Assembly (NCBI GenBank): GCA_947475735.1
Contig: CANJLQ010000003.1
Location: 124,001 to 188,000 of the forward strand
Length of the DNA: 64,000 nucleotides
Reading direction: 5' to 3'
Source of the DNA: Caulobacteraceae bacterium
GTDB lineage: Bacteria > Pseudomonadota > Alphaproteobacteria > Caulobacterales > Caulobacteraceae
Position numbers and translations under genes: made by a program. The notes beneath the pieces are model-generated. The model worked only from the letters and a program-made list of their open reading frames with translations. It was not told the origin of the DNA and did no database searches. Of this stretch, positions 42,283-50,163 are shown in pieces; position 1 is the stretch's first letter, and each line of letters starts with the position of its first letter.

Positions 42283-43113
42283 TCAGGCGCTCTTCTTGGA
42301 GACGTCGTAGGTGCCCAGGCCCGGCTTGTAGGTCTTGTCATCGATGAACTGCTTGATGCCTTCCTTGCGACCGTCGTTGTCGAAGGAGTTAGCCGCCTCC
42401 TGGGCGCGGACCAGATAGTCCTCGGCGTTGTCGTAGGTCATCTCCTTGACCCGCCGCACGGCGTCCTTGGTCGCCTTGATGGCCACCGGGTTCTTCTTCA
42501 GCAGCACCTCGGCCAGGGCGCGGACGCGGGTCTCCAGCTGGTCCAGCGGCACGCTTTCGTTGACCAGACGCCACTCGGCGGCCTTCTTGCCGTCGATCAG
42601 CTCGCCGGTCATGGCATGGTACATGGCGTCGCGCATGGGGATCAGGTCGACGACCACCTTGGTTGCCCCGCCGCCCGGCAGGATCCCCCAGTTGATCTCC
42701 GACAGGGCGAACTGCGCCTCGTCCGCGGCGATCGCCAGATCACAGGAGTACAGGGGCCCGTAGCCGCCGCCGAAGCACCAGCCGTTGACCATGGCGATGG
42801 TCGGCTTGTTGTACCACCGCAGCCGCCGCCACCAGCCGTAGCTCTCGCGCTGGGCCTTGCGCACCGCGCCCAGACCCTTGGCCTCGGTCTCGCGGAAATA
42901 CTCCTTAAGGTCCATGCCGGCGGACCAGGCCGTGCCCTCGCCTTTCAGCACCAGGACGCCGAAGTCGTCGCGGTATTCCAGTTCGTCCAGGATCTCGCCC
43001 ATGCGCCGGTTCAGGTTCGGCGACATGCAGTTGCGCTTGTCCGGCCGATTGAAGCTGACCCAGGCGATGCCGTCTTCGATGCGGTAGGTGGCGACATTGG
43101 GATCGTCGGTCAT
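42283..43113 (-). CDS. Hydroxycinnamoyl-CoA hydratase-lyase
   Basis: Crotonase-fold enzyme, 276 residues, that hydrates feruloyl- or p-coumaroyl-CoA and splits it to vanillin or 4-hydroxybenzaldehyde plus acetyl-CoA. Strong likeness to Pseudomonas HCHL/Ech: NRPDKRNCMSPNLNR, AWSAGMDLKEYFRE, KPTIAMVNGWCFGGGY, LSEINWGI (with the catalytic Glu) and KQFIDDKTYKPGL at the C-terminus. ATG 43113. Part of the operon aldehyde dehydrogenase - hydratase-lyase - CoA ligase - MFS, reading left. Confidence 0.93.
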   Translation of the reverse strand: MTDDPNVATYRIEDGIAWVSFNRPDKRNCMSPNLNRRMGEILDELEYRDDFGVLVLKGEGTAWSAGMDLKEYFRETEAKGLGAVRKAQRESYGWWRRLRWYNKPTIAMVNGWCFGGGYGPLYSCDLAIAADEAQFALSEINWGILPGGGATKVVVDLIPMRDAMYHAMTGELIDGKKAAEWRLVNESVPLDQLETRVRALAEVLLKKNPVAIKATKDAVRRVKEMTYDNAEDYLVRAQEAANSFDNDGRKEGIKQFIDDKTYKPGLGTYDVSKKSA

Positions 43114-43184
43114 GGTCTCATTTTCGATGGCGCCGTGGTCGGCGGCTTTTGGTCTTGTCGGGAGATGCGGAGAGAGGACGCCGA

Positions 43185-44624
43185 TCAGATCGGATAGTGG
43201 CCGGGCTGGGTTTCGATGGTGATCCAGCGCAGTTCTGTGAAGGCGTCGATGCCCGCCTTGCCGCCGAACCGGCCATAGCCGGAGGCCTTGACCCCACCGA
43301 AGGGCATCTGGGCCTCGTCGTGAACGGTCGGCCCGTTCACATGGCAGATGCCGGACTTGATCTGCTTGGCGACCTTCAGACCGCGCGCAATGTCGCGGGT
43401 GAAGACCGAGGCAGACAGACCGTATTCGGTGTCGTTGGCCAGCTCGATCGCATGCGCCTCGTCACGGGCGCGGGTCACGGCGACGACGGGGCCGAAGCTC
43501 TCTTCGCTGAACAACCGCATGGCCGGCGTCACGCGATCCACGACCGTGGCCGGCATCAGCACGCCGGTCGATGCACCGCCGTTGACGGTGACCGCGCCGG
43601 CGGCGACGGCGTCGGCGACCAAGCCTTCGACGTGGTGAACGGTCTTCAGATCGACCACGGCGCCGAGCGGCGTCTTGCCTTCGCGCGGATCGCCGACCGC
43701 CATGGTCGCGACCTTGGCCTTGAACTTCTCGACGAAGGCGTCGGCGACGGCGTCGACGACGATGATGCGCTCGGTCGACATGCAGATCTGGCCCTGGTTC
43801 ATGAAGGCGCCGAAGGCCGCGGCCTTGACCGCCTCGTCCAGGTCGGCGTCGTCCAGCACGACGAACGGGGCCTTGCCGCCCAGCTCCAGCAGGACAGGCT
43901 TCAGGTGCTCGGCGGCGCGCTTGGCCACGATCCGGCCGACGGCCGTCGAGCCGGTGAAGTTGACGCGGCGCACGGCCGGGTGATCGATCAGGGCCCCGAC
44001 CACCTCGCCTGCATCGGCAGGCGCATTGGTCACGACATTGACGACCCCGTCCGGGAAGCCGGCGTCGGCGAAGGCCTCGACGATCAAGGCATGGGTCCGG
44101 GGACAGGTCTCGGAGGCCTTCAGCACCACGGTGTTGCCGCAGGCCAGGGGCACGGCGATCGCGCGCACGCCCAGGATGATCGGCGCGTTCCAGGGCGCGA
44201 TGCCCAAAACGACGCCCGCCGGTTCACGCACCGCCATGGCGATGCAGCCCGGCTTGTCCGACGGGATGACCTCGCCGCCGATCTGGGTCGTCAGGGCGGC
44301 GGCCTCGCGCACCATGCCGACGGCCAGCATCAGGTTGAAGCGGGCCCAGCCCTCGGTCGCGCCGATCTCGTTCTGCATCGCCTCGACGAAGGCATCGGCC
44401 TTGGCCTCCAGTGCCACGGCGGCCTTGTTCAGCATCGCGCGCCGGGCGTTGGGCCCCAGCGCGCTCCAACCCGCCAGGGCCCCAGCGGCGGCATCGGCCG
44501 CGGCGACGGCGTCGGCGGCGGTCGCGGCGTGGGCCTCGCTGGCAACGGCCCCGGTCATCGGGTTCATTCGCTGGAAGGTCGCGCCCGAAGACCGCGAGGC
44601 GAAAGCCTGAACTGACTGTGACAT
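43185..44624 (-). CDS. Aldehyde dehydrogenase, vanillin/benzaldehyde type
   Basis: NAD(P)-dependent aldehyde dehydrogenase, 479 residues. Catalytic Cys in NQGQICMSTER and Glu in LLELGGKAPFVV; cofactor segment FTGSTAVGR. The VNGPTVHDEAQMPFGGVKAS segment is typical of the vanillin / salicylaldehyde dehydrogenase branch. It oxidises the aldehyde made by the hydratase-lyase to vanillate or 4-hydroxybenzoate, the latter feeding PobA. First gene of the operon, divergent from MarR 3; the spacer has GGTTTGTGTTC (44639-44649), related to the half-site before pobA. Confidence 0.92.
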   Translation of the reverse strand: MSQSVQAFASRSSGATFQRMNPMTGAVASEAHAATAADAVAAADAAAGALAGWSALGPNARRAMLNKAAVALEAKADAFVEAMQNEIGATEGWARFNLMLAVGMVREAAALTTQIGGEVIPSDKPGCIAMAVREPAGVVLGIAPWNAPIILGVRAIAVPLACGNTVVLKASETCPRTHALIVEAFADAGFPDGVVNVVTNAPADAGEVVGALIDHPAVRRVNFTGSTAVGRIVAKRAAEHLKPVLLELGGKAPFVVLDDADLDEAVKAAAFGAFMNQGQICMSTERIIVVDAVADAFVEKFKAKVATMAVGDPREGKTPLGAVVDLKTVHHVEGLVADAVAAGAVTVNGGASTGVLMPATVVDRVTPAMRLFSEESFGPVVAVTRARDEAHAIELANDTEYGLSASVFTRDIARGLKVAKQIKSGICHVNGPTVHDEAQMPFGGVKASGYGRFGGKAGIDAFTELRWITIETQPGHYPI

Positions 44625-44675
44625 GGGGCCGCCCTAATGGTTTGTGTTCTTATAGTTATGGTTCATAGCAATATC

Positions 44676-44709
44676 GACACCGAGCCTCAAGCGCCGTATT
44701 GAGGGTGTC
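44676..44709 (+). promoter_or_regulatory. Leader hairpin masking the marR3 ribosome binding site
   Basis: GACACC pairs with GGTGTC and, after a four-base bulge, CTCAA with TTGAG (8-base loop). The 3' strand contains GAGGG (44701-44705), the Shine-Dalgarno of the MarR gene starting at 44713, so folding would lower its translation. Confidence 0.4.
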
Positions 44710-44712
44710 AGC

Positions 44713-45174
44713 ATGAAAAATGATCCGCAGAACGCAGGGCTGGCCGATCCCTTCGACGGCCTTCTGGGTTACCAGCTTCGGCGCGCGTCGCTGCTGATGG
44801 CGTCGGATCTGGGCGAGCGGCTGGAGAGCCTCGACCTGACCCTGACGGGGCTGTCGGTGCTGCTGATGATCGAGGCCAATCCGGGCGTGCGACAGACCGA
44901 ACTGAGCAAGGCGCTCGGGATCAAGAGCGCCAACCTGGCCCCCCTCGTGGCGGCCTTCGCGGCGCGGGGGCTGATCGATCGCAATCCGACGGACAAGCGA
45001 TCGCATGGCCTGGGCCTGACGGCGGCGGGGCGCGACCTGGCGCGCCGGGCCTGGAGCCGCGTTCGTGAGAACGAGGCCCGCTTCTCCATCTGCGTGTCGA
45101 CTGAAGAGCGGGCCATGCTGAGGGGCCTTCTGGCCTCGCTTCGGTCGGTGATCCTTCAGGCGGAGGTCGGCTGA
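44713..45174 (+). CDS. MarR-family transcriptional regulator 3
   Basis: 153 residues. PFDGLLGYQLRRASLLMASD helix, HTH segment RQTELSKALGIKSANLAPLV, wing RNPTDKRSHGLGLTAAG. It is a different branch from MarR 1 and 2: the wing lacks the DRR motif and the protein ends with EERAMLRGLLASLR. Divergent from the aldehyde dehydrogenase operon and 90 bp upstream of MarR 4. It could be the hydroxycinnamoyl-CoA-responsive repressor of that operon (as CouR or FerC do elsewhere); MarR 4 is the other candidate. Confidence 0.88.
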   Translation: MKNDPQNAGLADPFDGLLGYQLRRASLLMASDLGERLESLDLTLTGLSVLLMIEANPGVRQTELSKALGIKSANLAPLVAAFAARGLIDRNPTDKRSHGLGLTAAGRDLARRAWSRVRENEARFSICVSTEERAMLRGLLASLRSVILQAEVG

Positions 45175-45188
45175 AGCCTCGCCTATCG

Positions 45189-45199
45189 AACCGTATGCG
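45189..45199. promoter_or_regulatory. Shared 11-mer in marR4 promoter
   Basis: AACCGTATGCG, identical to 28909-28919, 65 bp upstream of the MarR 4 start. TTAATACAG follows immediately and may hold part of a -10 box. Confidence 0.4.
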
Positions 45200-45264
45200 C
45201 TTAATACAGTCGCGGGGACCGCAGGCCGCCCCCAAGACCCTGATCGCCGGAGCCGCTCTTCGAG

Positions 45265-45735
45265 ATGAAAGCCAAAGTCCAAGCCGTCATCGAGGACGAG
45301 CTGAACCCCGACGCCCTGGACTTCGACACCCTGGACGAGGTGCTCGGCTTTCACGTGCGCCAGGCGCAGGGGACGATGCACCGGCGGATCATCGAGATCC
45401 TGTCGGAGGTCGATCTGACGCAAAAGCAGGCGGCCACCCTGTGGCTGGTCGGAGCCAATCCAGGCGTGTCCCAGACCGGGATCGGAAACGCCCTGAGGAT
45501 GGACCGCGCGACCACCATGGCCATCATCGACCGCCTGGAAAATCGCGGGGTGGTCATCCGCCGGCGCTCGACCGTCGATCGGCGGCGTCACGAACTGTAT
45601 CTGACGCCCGAGGGCCAGACCCTGCTGATCAAGGTCAAGAAGCTGGTCAAGGCGCACGAACGGAAGTTTTCCGCGCGCTTTACCGATCAGGAACTGGCCA
45701 CCCTCATCGAACTGCTGCGCCGCATCTACGGCTGA
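45265..45735 (+). CDS. MarR-family transcriptional regulator 4
   Basis: 156 residues, MarR with a charged N-terminus (VIEDELNPDALDFDTLDEV), helix HVRQAQGTMHRRIIEIL, HTH QTGIGNALRMDRATTMAI and wing RRRSTVDRRRHELYLTPEG. It is more like MarR 1 and 2 (NPGxSQ, DRRRH) than MarR 3. ATG 45265; the GGAG at 45249-45252 is rather far. It is the last gene of the aromatic island, abutting the conserved YjfM homologue on the other strand with no spacer. Confidence 0.9.
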   Translation: MKAKVQAVIEDELNPDALDFDTLDEVLGFHVRQAQGTMHRRIIEILSEVDLTQKQAATLWLVGANPGVSQTGIGNALRMDRATTMAIIDRLENRGVVIRRRSTVDRRRHELYLTPEGQTLLIKVKKLVKAHERKFSARFTDQELATLIELLRRIYG

Positions 45736-46350
45736 TCAGCCGCCGTAGCCGCGTCCGCCGCCGCCGAACCCGCCGCGCGAGACCACCGAGGTCCGGCTCT
45801 GCACCCGGCTGGGGGCCTGGCGGGCGACGGGGAAGTCGTTGCGGTTCGCATAGCTGCGACCGGTTCGATAATCGCGCGCCAGATAGCCGCCGCCAAAGCC
45901 GTTGGAGAACTGGCCCTGCCGATCGCGGTACAGCGGGCCGCCCCCGCGATAGCCGCCGCCGTTCAGAAGCTGGCCGATCAGGAAGCCGGTCGCCAGAGGC
46001 CCGAAGAAGGAGCCATTGCCGTTGTTCAGCGGACGGCACTCGTTTGGCCCCCACTGGCCTTCGCACTCGGCCTGGGTGGCATAGCGCGGGCCGCTCGTCT
46101 CGGCCTGTCGCTGGGCGTCGGCATAGGCGGCGTCGCAGGCCGTGTCCTCGATGTCATTGGCGGCCTTGCATTCGTCCAGCGAGGTATAGGCCAGGGCCGG
46201 GTCGGCGGCGGGCGCCGGGCCGGCCAGCTGCGGCGAGCCACAGGCCGCCATGGAGAAGCTGACGGTCGCCATCAGGCTGGTGACCTGAAGCGTCTTGGAC
46301 CGCTTCAGCCGGCGCATGGTGGTGGTTTCGGGAAGGGGCTGTTCACTCAT
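45736..46350 (-). CDS. yjfM: DUF1190 lipoprotein, YgiB/YjfM family
   Basis: 204 residues; N-terminal hydrophobic segment with lipobox-like SMAAC, then DECKAANDIEDTACDAAYADA, PRYATQAECEGQWG and NECRP, a Gly-rich region (LATGFLIGQLLNGGGYRGGG) and RTSVVSRGGFGG. This matches E. coli YgiB (DUF1190), including the Cys pattern and VTRGGFG end. ATG 46350 or, more likely for a lipoprotein, ATG 46317. Third gene of the unit YjfK - YjfL - YjfM, 4 bp after DUF350. Envelope protein linked with PspA systems; molecular role unknown. Confidence 0.88.
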   Translation of the reverse strand: MSEQPLPETTTMRRLKRSKTLQVTSLMATVSFSMAACGSPQLAGPAPAADPALAYTSLDECKAANDIEDTACDAAYADAQRQAETSGPRYATQAECEGQWGPNECRPLNNGNGSFFGPLATGFLIGQLLNGGGYRGGGPLYRDRQGQFSNGFGGGYLARDYRTGRSYANRNDFPVARQAPSRVQSRTSVVSRGGFGGGGRGYGG

Positions 46351-46354
46351 CGGA

Positions 46355-46768
46355 TCAGGCCGTCATGCAGGCGGCGTTCAGCAGGCCGACGCCGAGCGAG
46401 ATGGAGGCCAGATAGACGCCGGCGGCCAGTTCGCCCGCCTCGATCCGCGCCGCCAGCGCCTTGTACAGGACACGGCTGACGACCAGGAAGGCGACGATCT
46501 GAATCACCCCCGCCAAAAGCGCCCAGGCGGCAAACTCCATCAGGCTGACGGTCTGGGACAGGGCGGAGGCGAGCGGCAGGACATAGCCGATGAGCGCCCC
46601 ACCCAGGGCCACGGCGGCGGCGGTGTTGCCCTGCCGGATCAGCTCGCGCTCATGATAGGGCGTGATGATCTGATAGAGGAATTTGAACGCCGAGAAGAAG
46701 GCGATCGCGGCCACGAAAGCGATCAGGAAGGCCGTGGCCCCGGTCTGGAAGGCGAACCAATCGAACAT
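46355..46768 (-). CDS. yjfL: DUF350 inner-membrane protein, YjfL family
   Basis: 137 residues, four hydrophobic helices (about 13-33, 50-75, 78-100, 112-135), matching the DUF350 family: LYQIITPYHERELIRQGNTAAAVALGGALIGYVLPL is the central segment, here given in part only as recognition of the ITPYHE and GNTAAA motifs. Members occur next to PspA and the DUF1190 and ATP-grasp genes, as here. It is probably the membrane component of this envelope-stress locus. Confidence 0.88.
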   Translation of the reverse strand: MFDWFAFQTGATAFLIAFVAAIAFFSAFKFLYQIITPYHERELIRQGNTAAAVALGGALIGYVLPLASALSQTVSLMEFAAWALLAGVIQIVAFLVVSRVLYKALAARIEAGELAAGVYLASISLGVGLLNAACMTA

Positions 46769-46790
46769 CTAGAAAACCTCTCTTGCGCGC

Positions 46791-47438
46791 TCAGGCACGG
46801 AACTCGGCCATGTCCAAAGGGATGCCGATCATGATCTCATGGGTGACGTCGCCGCCCTCCGGCTCCTGCTCCAGGGCCAGCATCAGCTCGCGACCCGCCG
46901 CCAGGTCGCGCGCATACAGCATGCAGGTCTGGAAGATCTTGGCATACGGCTCGGTCGCGGCGCGGTCGGTATAGACCGTCTCCCACAGGCTGACCGGCGG
47001 CTGGGGCTCGTCCGTCTCGGAAAACCAGAAGCGGGGGTAGTCGGGCAGGTTCTCGGCGGCGCCCTGGAACACCGGCTGAGACAGCCGGTCCCGCCATGCG
47101 CCCCGGGTGCGGTCGCTGGCCGGATAGGTCGACGACCAGGGGATGAACAGGGTGAAGTCGTAAGCCGTCAGACCCTCGGCGTCGTCGGTCATGGCCTGCA
47201 GCATGATGTGGTCGTCGGTATAGAAGCGGTGGACGAAGGGTCCGTCGTCCAGCCGGATCACGCTCTGGGCCGTGATCTCCAGCGCGTCGCGGTCCAGGGT
47301 GAAGCGGGTCTCCTCGCCCAGCCGACGCCAGGCCAGAGGGTCGAGCGCCACGGTCCGACCGACGGTGATGTTGCGCACGATCGCCAGGGACGGCGCGGGG
47401 GGCACCTTGTCCGCCGATCCGAACAGTCTCTTGAACAT
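46791..47438 (-). CDS. yjfK: DUF2491 protein, YjfK family
   Basis: 215 residues, cytoplasmic. RNITVGRTVALDPLAWRRL, DGPFVHRFYTDDHIMLQ and the PWSSTYP segment match the YjfK/DUF2491 family. ATG 47436-47438. First gene of the minus-strand half of the Psp-associated locus, divergent from YjfI across about 70 bp. Function unknown; always found with the PspA homologue YjfJ. Confidence 0.87.
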   Translation of the reverse strand: MFKRLFGSADKVPPAPSLAIVRNITVGRTVALDPLAWRRLGEETRFTLDRDALEITAQSVIRLDDGPFVHRFYTDDHIMLQAMTDDAEGLTAYDFTLFIPWSSTYPASDRTRGAWRDRLSQPVFQGAAENLPDYPRFWFSETDEPQPPVSLWETVYTDRAATEPYAKIFQTCMLYARDLAAGRELMLALEQEPEGGDVTHEIMIGIPLDMAEFRA

Positions 47439-47489
47439 CGATCCTCTAGCGTCCGCGCAAGACACACCCTAGCTGACGGTGCGCCTTCC

Positions 47490-47503
47490 TGTTAGGCGTA
47501 ACA
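47490..47503. promoter_or_regulatory. Inverted repeat in the yjfK/yjfI divergent promoter
   Basis: TGTTAGGCGTAACA, perfect 5-bp arms with a 4-base spacer, ends 6 bp before the YjfI ATG and lies 52 bp from the YjfK start. It could be an operator for the locus or part of a leader; no regulator gene is adjacent. Confidence 0.4.
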
Positions 47504-47509
47504 TGAAAC

Positions 47510-48193
47510 ATGCGCGAGCCAGCCCCTTTTTCTTCCTCACCGGCCAATGATCGCATCCGTGCGTGGCGCCGGGCCCGTCGCGAGGCAGGCATGATCAAGC
47601 TCGAAATCTGGGTGCCCGCCGCCGCTCGTGAAGACGTCAAGGCGGCGGTTCGCGCCATTGTGATGGATTCCTCGCGCGGCCCTGAAATCGCCCGTCGCCC
47701 GCGCCCCCTCCCCCCGACCGACCTCTCTGGAGCACACCCCGAAATGGACGCCGTGATCGAAACCTCCTGGACCGTGCCGACCATCAAGGCCGCGCTCGAC
47801 GCGTCTGATCTCGTGCGCGAAGGCGAACTGACCACGCGGGTGCTGGAAGGGGCCGAGCCCGTCCTGCTGGCCACCATGCATGAGTATGGCGACCTGCCGA
47901 TCTATCTCAGCGTCGGCGGGGCCCAGATCGTCTGTTCGGTCCTGCTGTGGCCGGTCGCCGAACAGAGCGATCGACACGCCTTCAACGAGTTCCTGCTGAA
48001 GGCCCAGCGCGTCGTGCCGCTGTCGAACTTCGCCATTACCTCGGTGAACGGCGAAGAGATTTATGAGCTGATGGGCGAGCTGGCCTGCAAGACCACGCTG
48101 CAGACCATTCTGATCGAGCTGCGCACCCTGGCCGAGAACGCCATCGACGCGACGACCCTGCGCGACACCTTCGGCGCCCAAGCCGCCGCCTGA
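47510..48193 (+). CDS. yjfI: YjfI-type DUF2170 protein with N-terminal extension
   Basis: 227 residues. Residues 1-70 contain RIRAWRRARREAGMIKLEIWVP, which resembles a ribbon-helix-helix/antitoxin-like DNA-binding segment. From about residue 85 the protein matches DUF2170 (VLEGAEPVLLATMHEYGDLP, RAVVPLSNF-like QRVVPLSNFAITSV). E. coli YjfI has both kinds of segment in a shorter form. No convincing Shine-Dalgarno precedes ATG 47510, so translation may be leaderless or the start may lie inside. First gene of the plus-strand half with YjfJ and YjfC; the DNA-binding segment may make it the local regulator. Confidence 0.8.
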   Translation: MREPAPFSSSPANDRIRAWRRARREAGMIKLEIWVPAAAREDVKAAVRAIVMDSSRGPEIARRPRPLPPTDLSGAHPEMDAVIETSWTVPTIKAALDASDLVREGELTTRVLEGAEPVLLATMHEYGDLPIYLSVGGAQIVCSVLLWPVAEQSDRHAFNEFLLKAQRVVPLSNFAITSVNGEEIYELMGELACKTTLQTILIELRTLAENAIDATTLRDTFGAQAAA

Positions 48194-48208
48194 TCCGGGA
48201 GAGACCGT

Positions 48209-48952
48209 ATGTCCATGCTCGCCAAACTGTCCGCCCTGTTCCGGGGCACCGCCCATGACGCCGGCCAGGCCGTCGTCGACGCCAATGCGCTGAAGATCCT
48301 GGATCAGGAAATCCGCGACGCCGACACCGCCCAGGGCAAGGCCCGCGATGATCTCGCCGGCCTGGTCGCCCGCCGCCGCATGGCCGAAAACGAGATGAAG
48401 AGCTTCGGCGAGCAGATCGCCAAGTACGAGAGCTCGGTCCGCGCCGCCATGTCTCAGGGCAAAGCCGATCTGGCCCGCGAGGTCGCCGGCCGCATCGCTG
48501 AGCTGGAGACCGAGATCGGCACGCGCGGCCCCCTGATCGAGGGCATGAAGGAGGCGGAGGCCCGCCTGCGTCACGCCATCGCCCAGACCGACCAGAAGAT
48601 CGAGACCCTGCGTCGCGAGATCGACATCGTGAAGGTCAACGAGTCCGTCCAGAAGGCCCAGACCTCGGTCGCCCTGCAATCTCAGGGAGCGCATTCGCGC
48701 ATCGGCTCGGCCGCCGAGAGCCTGCAGCGGATCAAGCAGCGTCAGGCGGTGCAGGAAGAACGCCTGCGTGTCGGTCAGGAGTTGGAGGATCGCCGCTCGG
48801 GCGCCGATCTGGACGCCAAGCTGCGCGACGCGGGCATCCTGCCGGGTCACGCCTCGGCCGACGACGTGCTGGCTCGGCTGACGGCCCAGGACGTGAAGGT
48901 CGTGACGCCGATGATCGGCCAGTCGGTTCCGGCGTCCAGGGACCCGGCCTGA
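48209..48952 (+). CDS. yjfJ: PspA/IM30-family protein, YjfJ type
   Basis: 247 residues, long coiled coil typical of PspA/Vipp1 ESCRT-III-like proteins (helical from about 25 to 200: LDQEIRDADTAQGKARDDL, MAENEMKSFGEQIAKYES). These proteins bind the inner membrane and protect it under stress. The classical PspF or PspBC partners are absent; instead the YjfK/L/M/I/C set surrounds it, a known alternative Psp context. GGGAGA at 48199 supports the ATG 48209. Confidence 0.9.
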   Translation: MSMLAKLSALFRGTAHDAGQAVVDANALKILDQEIRDADTAQGKARDDLAGLVARRRMAENEMKSFGEQIAKYESSVRAAMSQGKADLAREVAGRIAELETEIGTRGPLIEGMKEAEARLRHAIAQTDQKIETLRREIDIVKVNESVQKAQTSVALQSQGAHSRIGSAAESLQRIKQRQAVQEERLRVGQELEDRRSGADLDAKLRDAGILPGHASADDVLARLTAQDVKVVTPMIGQSVPASRDPA

Positions 48953-48956
48953 GGTC

Positions 48957-50120
48957 ATGGAACGTCTGAGCCTGACGCCCCGGCCGGACTGGCCCGCCCG
49001 GGCCGAGGCCGTGGGCTTCGTCTGGCACCACGACGATGGCAAGACCTATTGGGACGAGAGCGCCGCCTATGCCTTCACCCTCGAGCAGATCGAGGACGGC
49101 ATCGAGGCCCCGACGGCCGAGCTACATGGCTTCTGCCTGGATCTGGTCGACGAGGCGGCCGGGTCGCAGGAGCTGATGGAGCGGCTGGAGATCCCCGAGC
49201 CCATGCGGGACTACGTCGCCGACAGCTGGCGGCGGGGCGAGCCGTCTCTGTATGGCCGTTTCGACTTCGCCTACGACGGCCGTTCGCCGGCCAAGCTGTA
49301 CGAGTACAACGCCGACACCCCGACCAGCGTGTTCGAGACGGCAGTGTTTCAGTGGCTGTGGCTGGAGGAGCAGATCGCGTCCGGCGTGTTCCCGGCCGAC
49401 ACCGACCAATTCAACAGCCTGCACGAAAAGCTGGTCGAGCGGTTCCGGGCGATCTTCCCCGACGGCGGCTTTGTGCATTTCGCGTCGGACGCCGACTTCG
49501 TTGAGGATCGCCAGACCGTGCGGTTCCTGGAGGACGTGGCGCGGCAGGCGGGCCTGGACCCCAAGTTCGTCGCCATCGACCAGATCGGGCTGAACGCCGA
49601 CGGCCGCTTCGTCGACGACGAGAACTGGCTGATCGGGACCCTGTTCAAGCTCTATCCCTGGGAACAGATGCTGCGCGACGATTATGCCGAACCCTTGCCC
49701 GACGCCGAGGTGACGGTGCTGGAGCCGGCGTGGAAGGCGATCCTGTCCAACAAGGGCATCCTCCCCCTGCTGTGGGAGCGCCACAAAGGCCACCCCAACC
49801 TGCTGGAAGCCTATTTCGAAAGCGACCCGGCGCATGAGCGGCTGGGCTCGTCCTATGTGCGAAAGCCCCTGTTCTCGCGCGAGGGGGCCAACGTCGCCCT
49901 GGTCGACAAGGGTCGCAGAGCGAAGGTTCTGGACGGCGGCTACGGCGACGGCACCCACATCCGCCAGGCCCTGCACGCGCCACCGCGCTTCGACGGCCAG
50001 TATGTCATCGTCGGGTCCTGGCTCGTCGGCGATGAGCCGGCGGGGATCGGCCTGCGCGAGGACAAGGGGCGGGTGACGCGCAACACCTCCCGCTTCCTGC
50101 CGCACATCATCCGAGGCTGA
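48957..50120 (+). CDS. yjfC: Glutathionylspermidine synthase-like ATP-grasp protein, YjfC family
   Basis: 387 residues, corresponding to the synthetase domain of glutathionylspermidine synthase without the amidase domain, as in E. coli YgiC and YjfC. Typical segments: GRFDFAYDGRSPAKLYEYNADTP (residues about 98-120), FKLYPWEQMLRDDY, NKGILPLLWERHKGHPNLL and KPLFSREGANV. These carry the ATP-grasp and substrate residues. It probably ligates an amine to a peptide or protein carboxylate. Encoded 4 bp after the PspA homologue in the same operon; its partner may be the DUF1190 lipoprotein. Confidence 0.9.
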   Translation: MERLSLTPRPDWPARAEAVGFVWHHDDGKTYWDESAAYAFTLEQIEDGIEAPTAELHGFCLDLVDEAAGSQELMERLEIPEPMRDYVADSWRRGEPSLYGRFDFAYDGRSPAKLYEYNADTPTSVFETAVFQWLWLEEQIASGVFPADTDQFNSLHEKLVERFRAIFPDGGFVHFASDADFVEDRQTVRFLEDVARQAGLDPKFVAIDQIGLNADGRFVDDENWLIGTLFKLYPWEQMLRDDYAEPLPDAEVTVLEPAWKAILSNKGILPLLWERHKGHPNLLEAYFESDPAHERLGSSYVRKPLFSREGANVALVDKGRRAKVLDGGYGDGTHIRQALHAPPRFDGQYVIVGSWLVGDEPAGIGLREDKGRVTRNTSRFLPHIIRG

Positions 50121-50163
50121 GAGCCGACGCAGGTTCAACCCTTCTCGACGAACGGCCCGAGAT

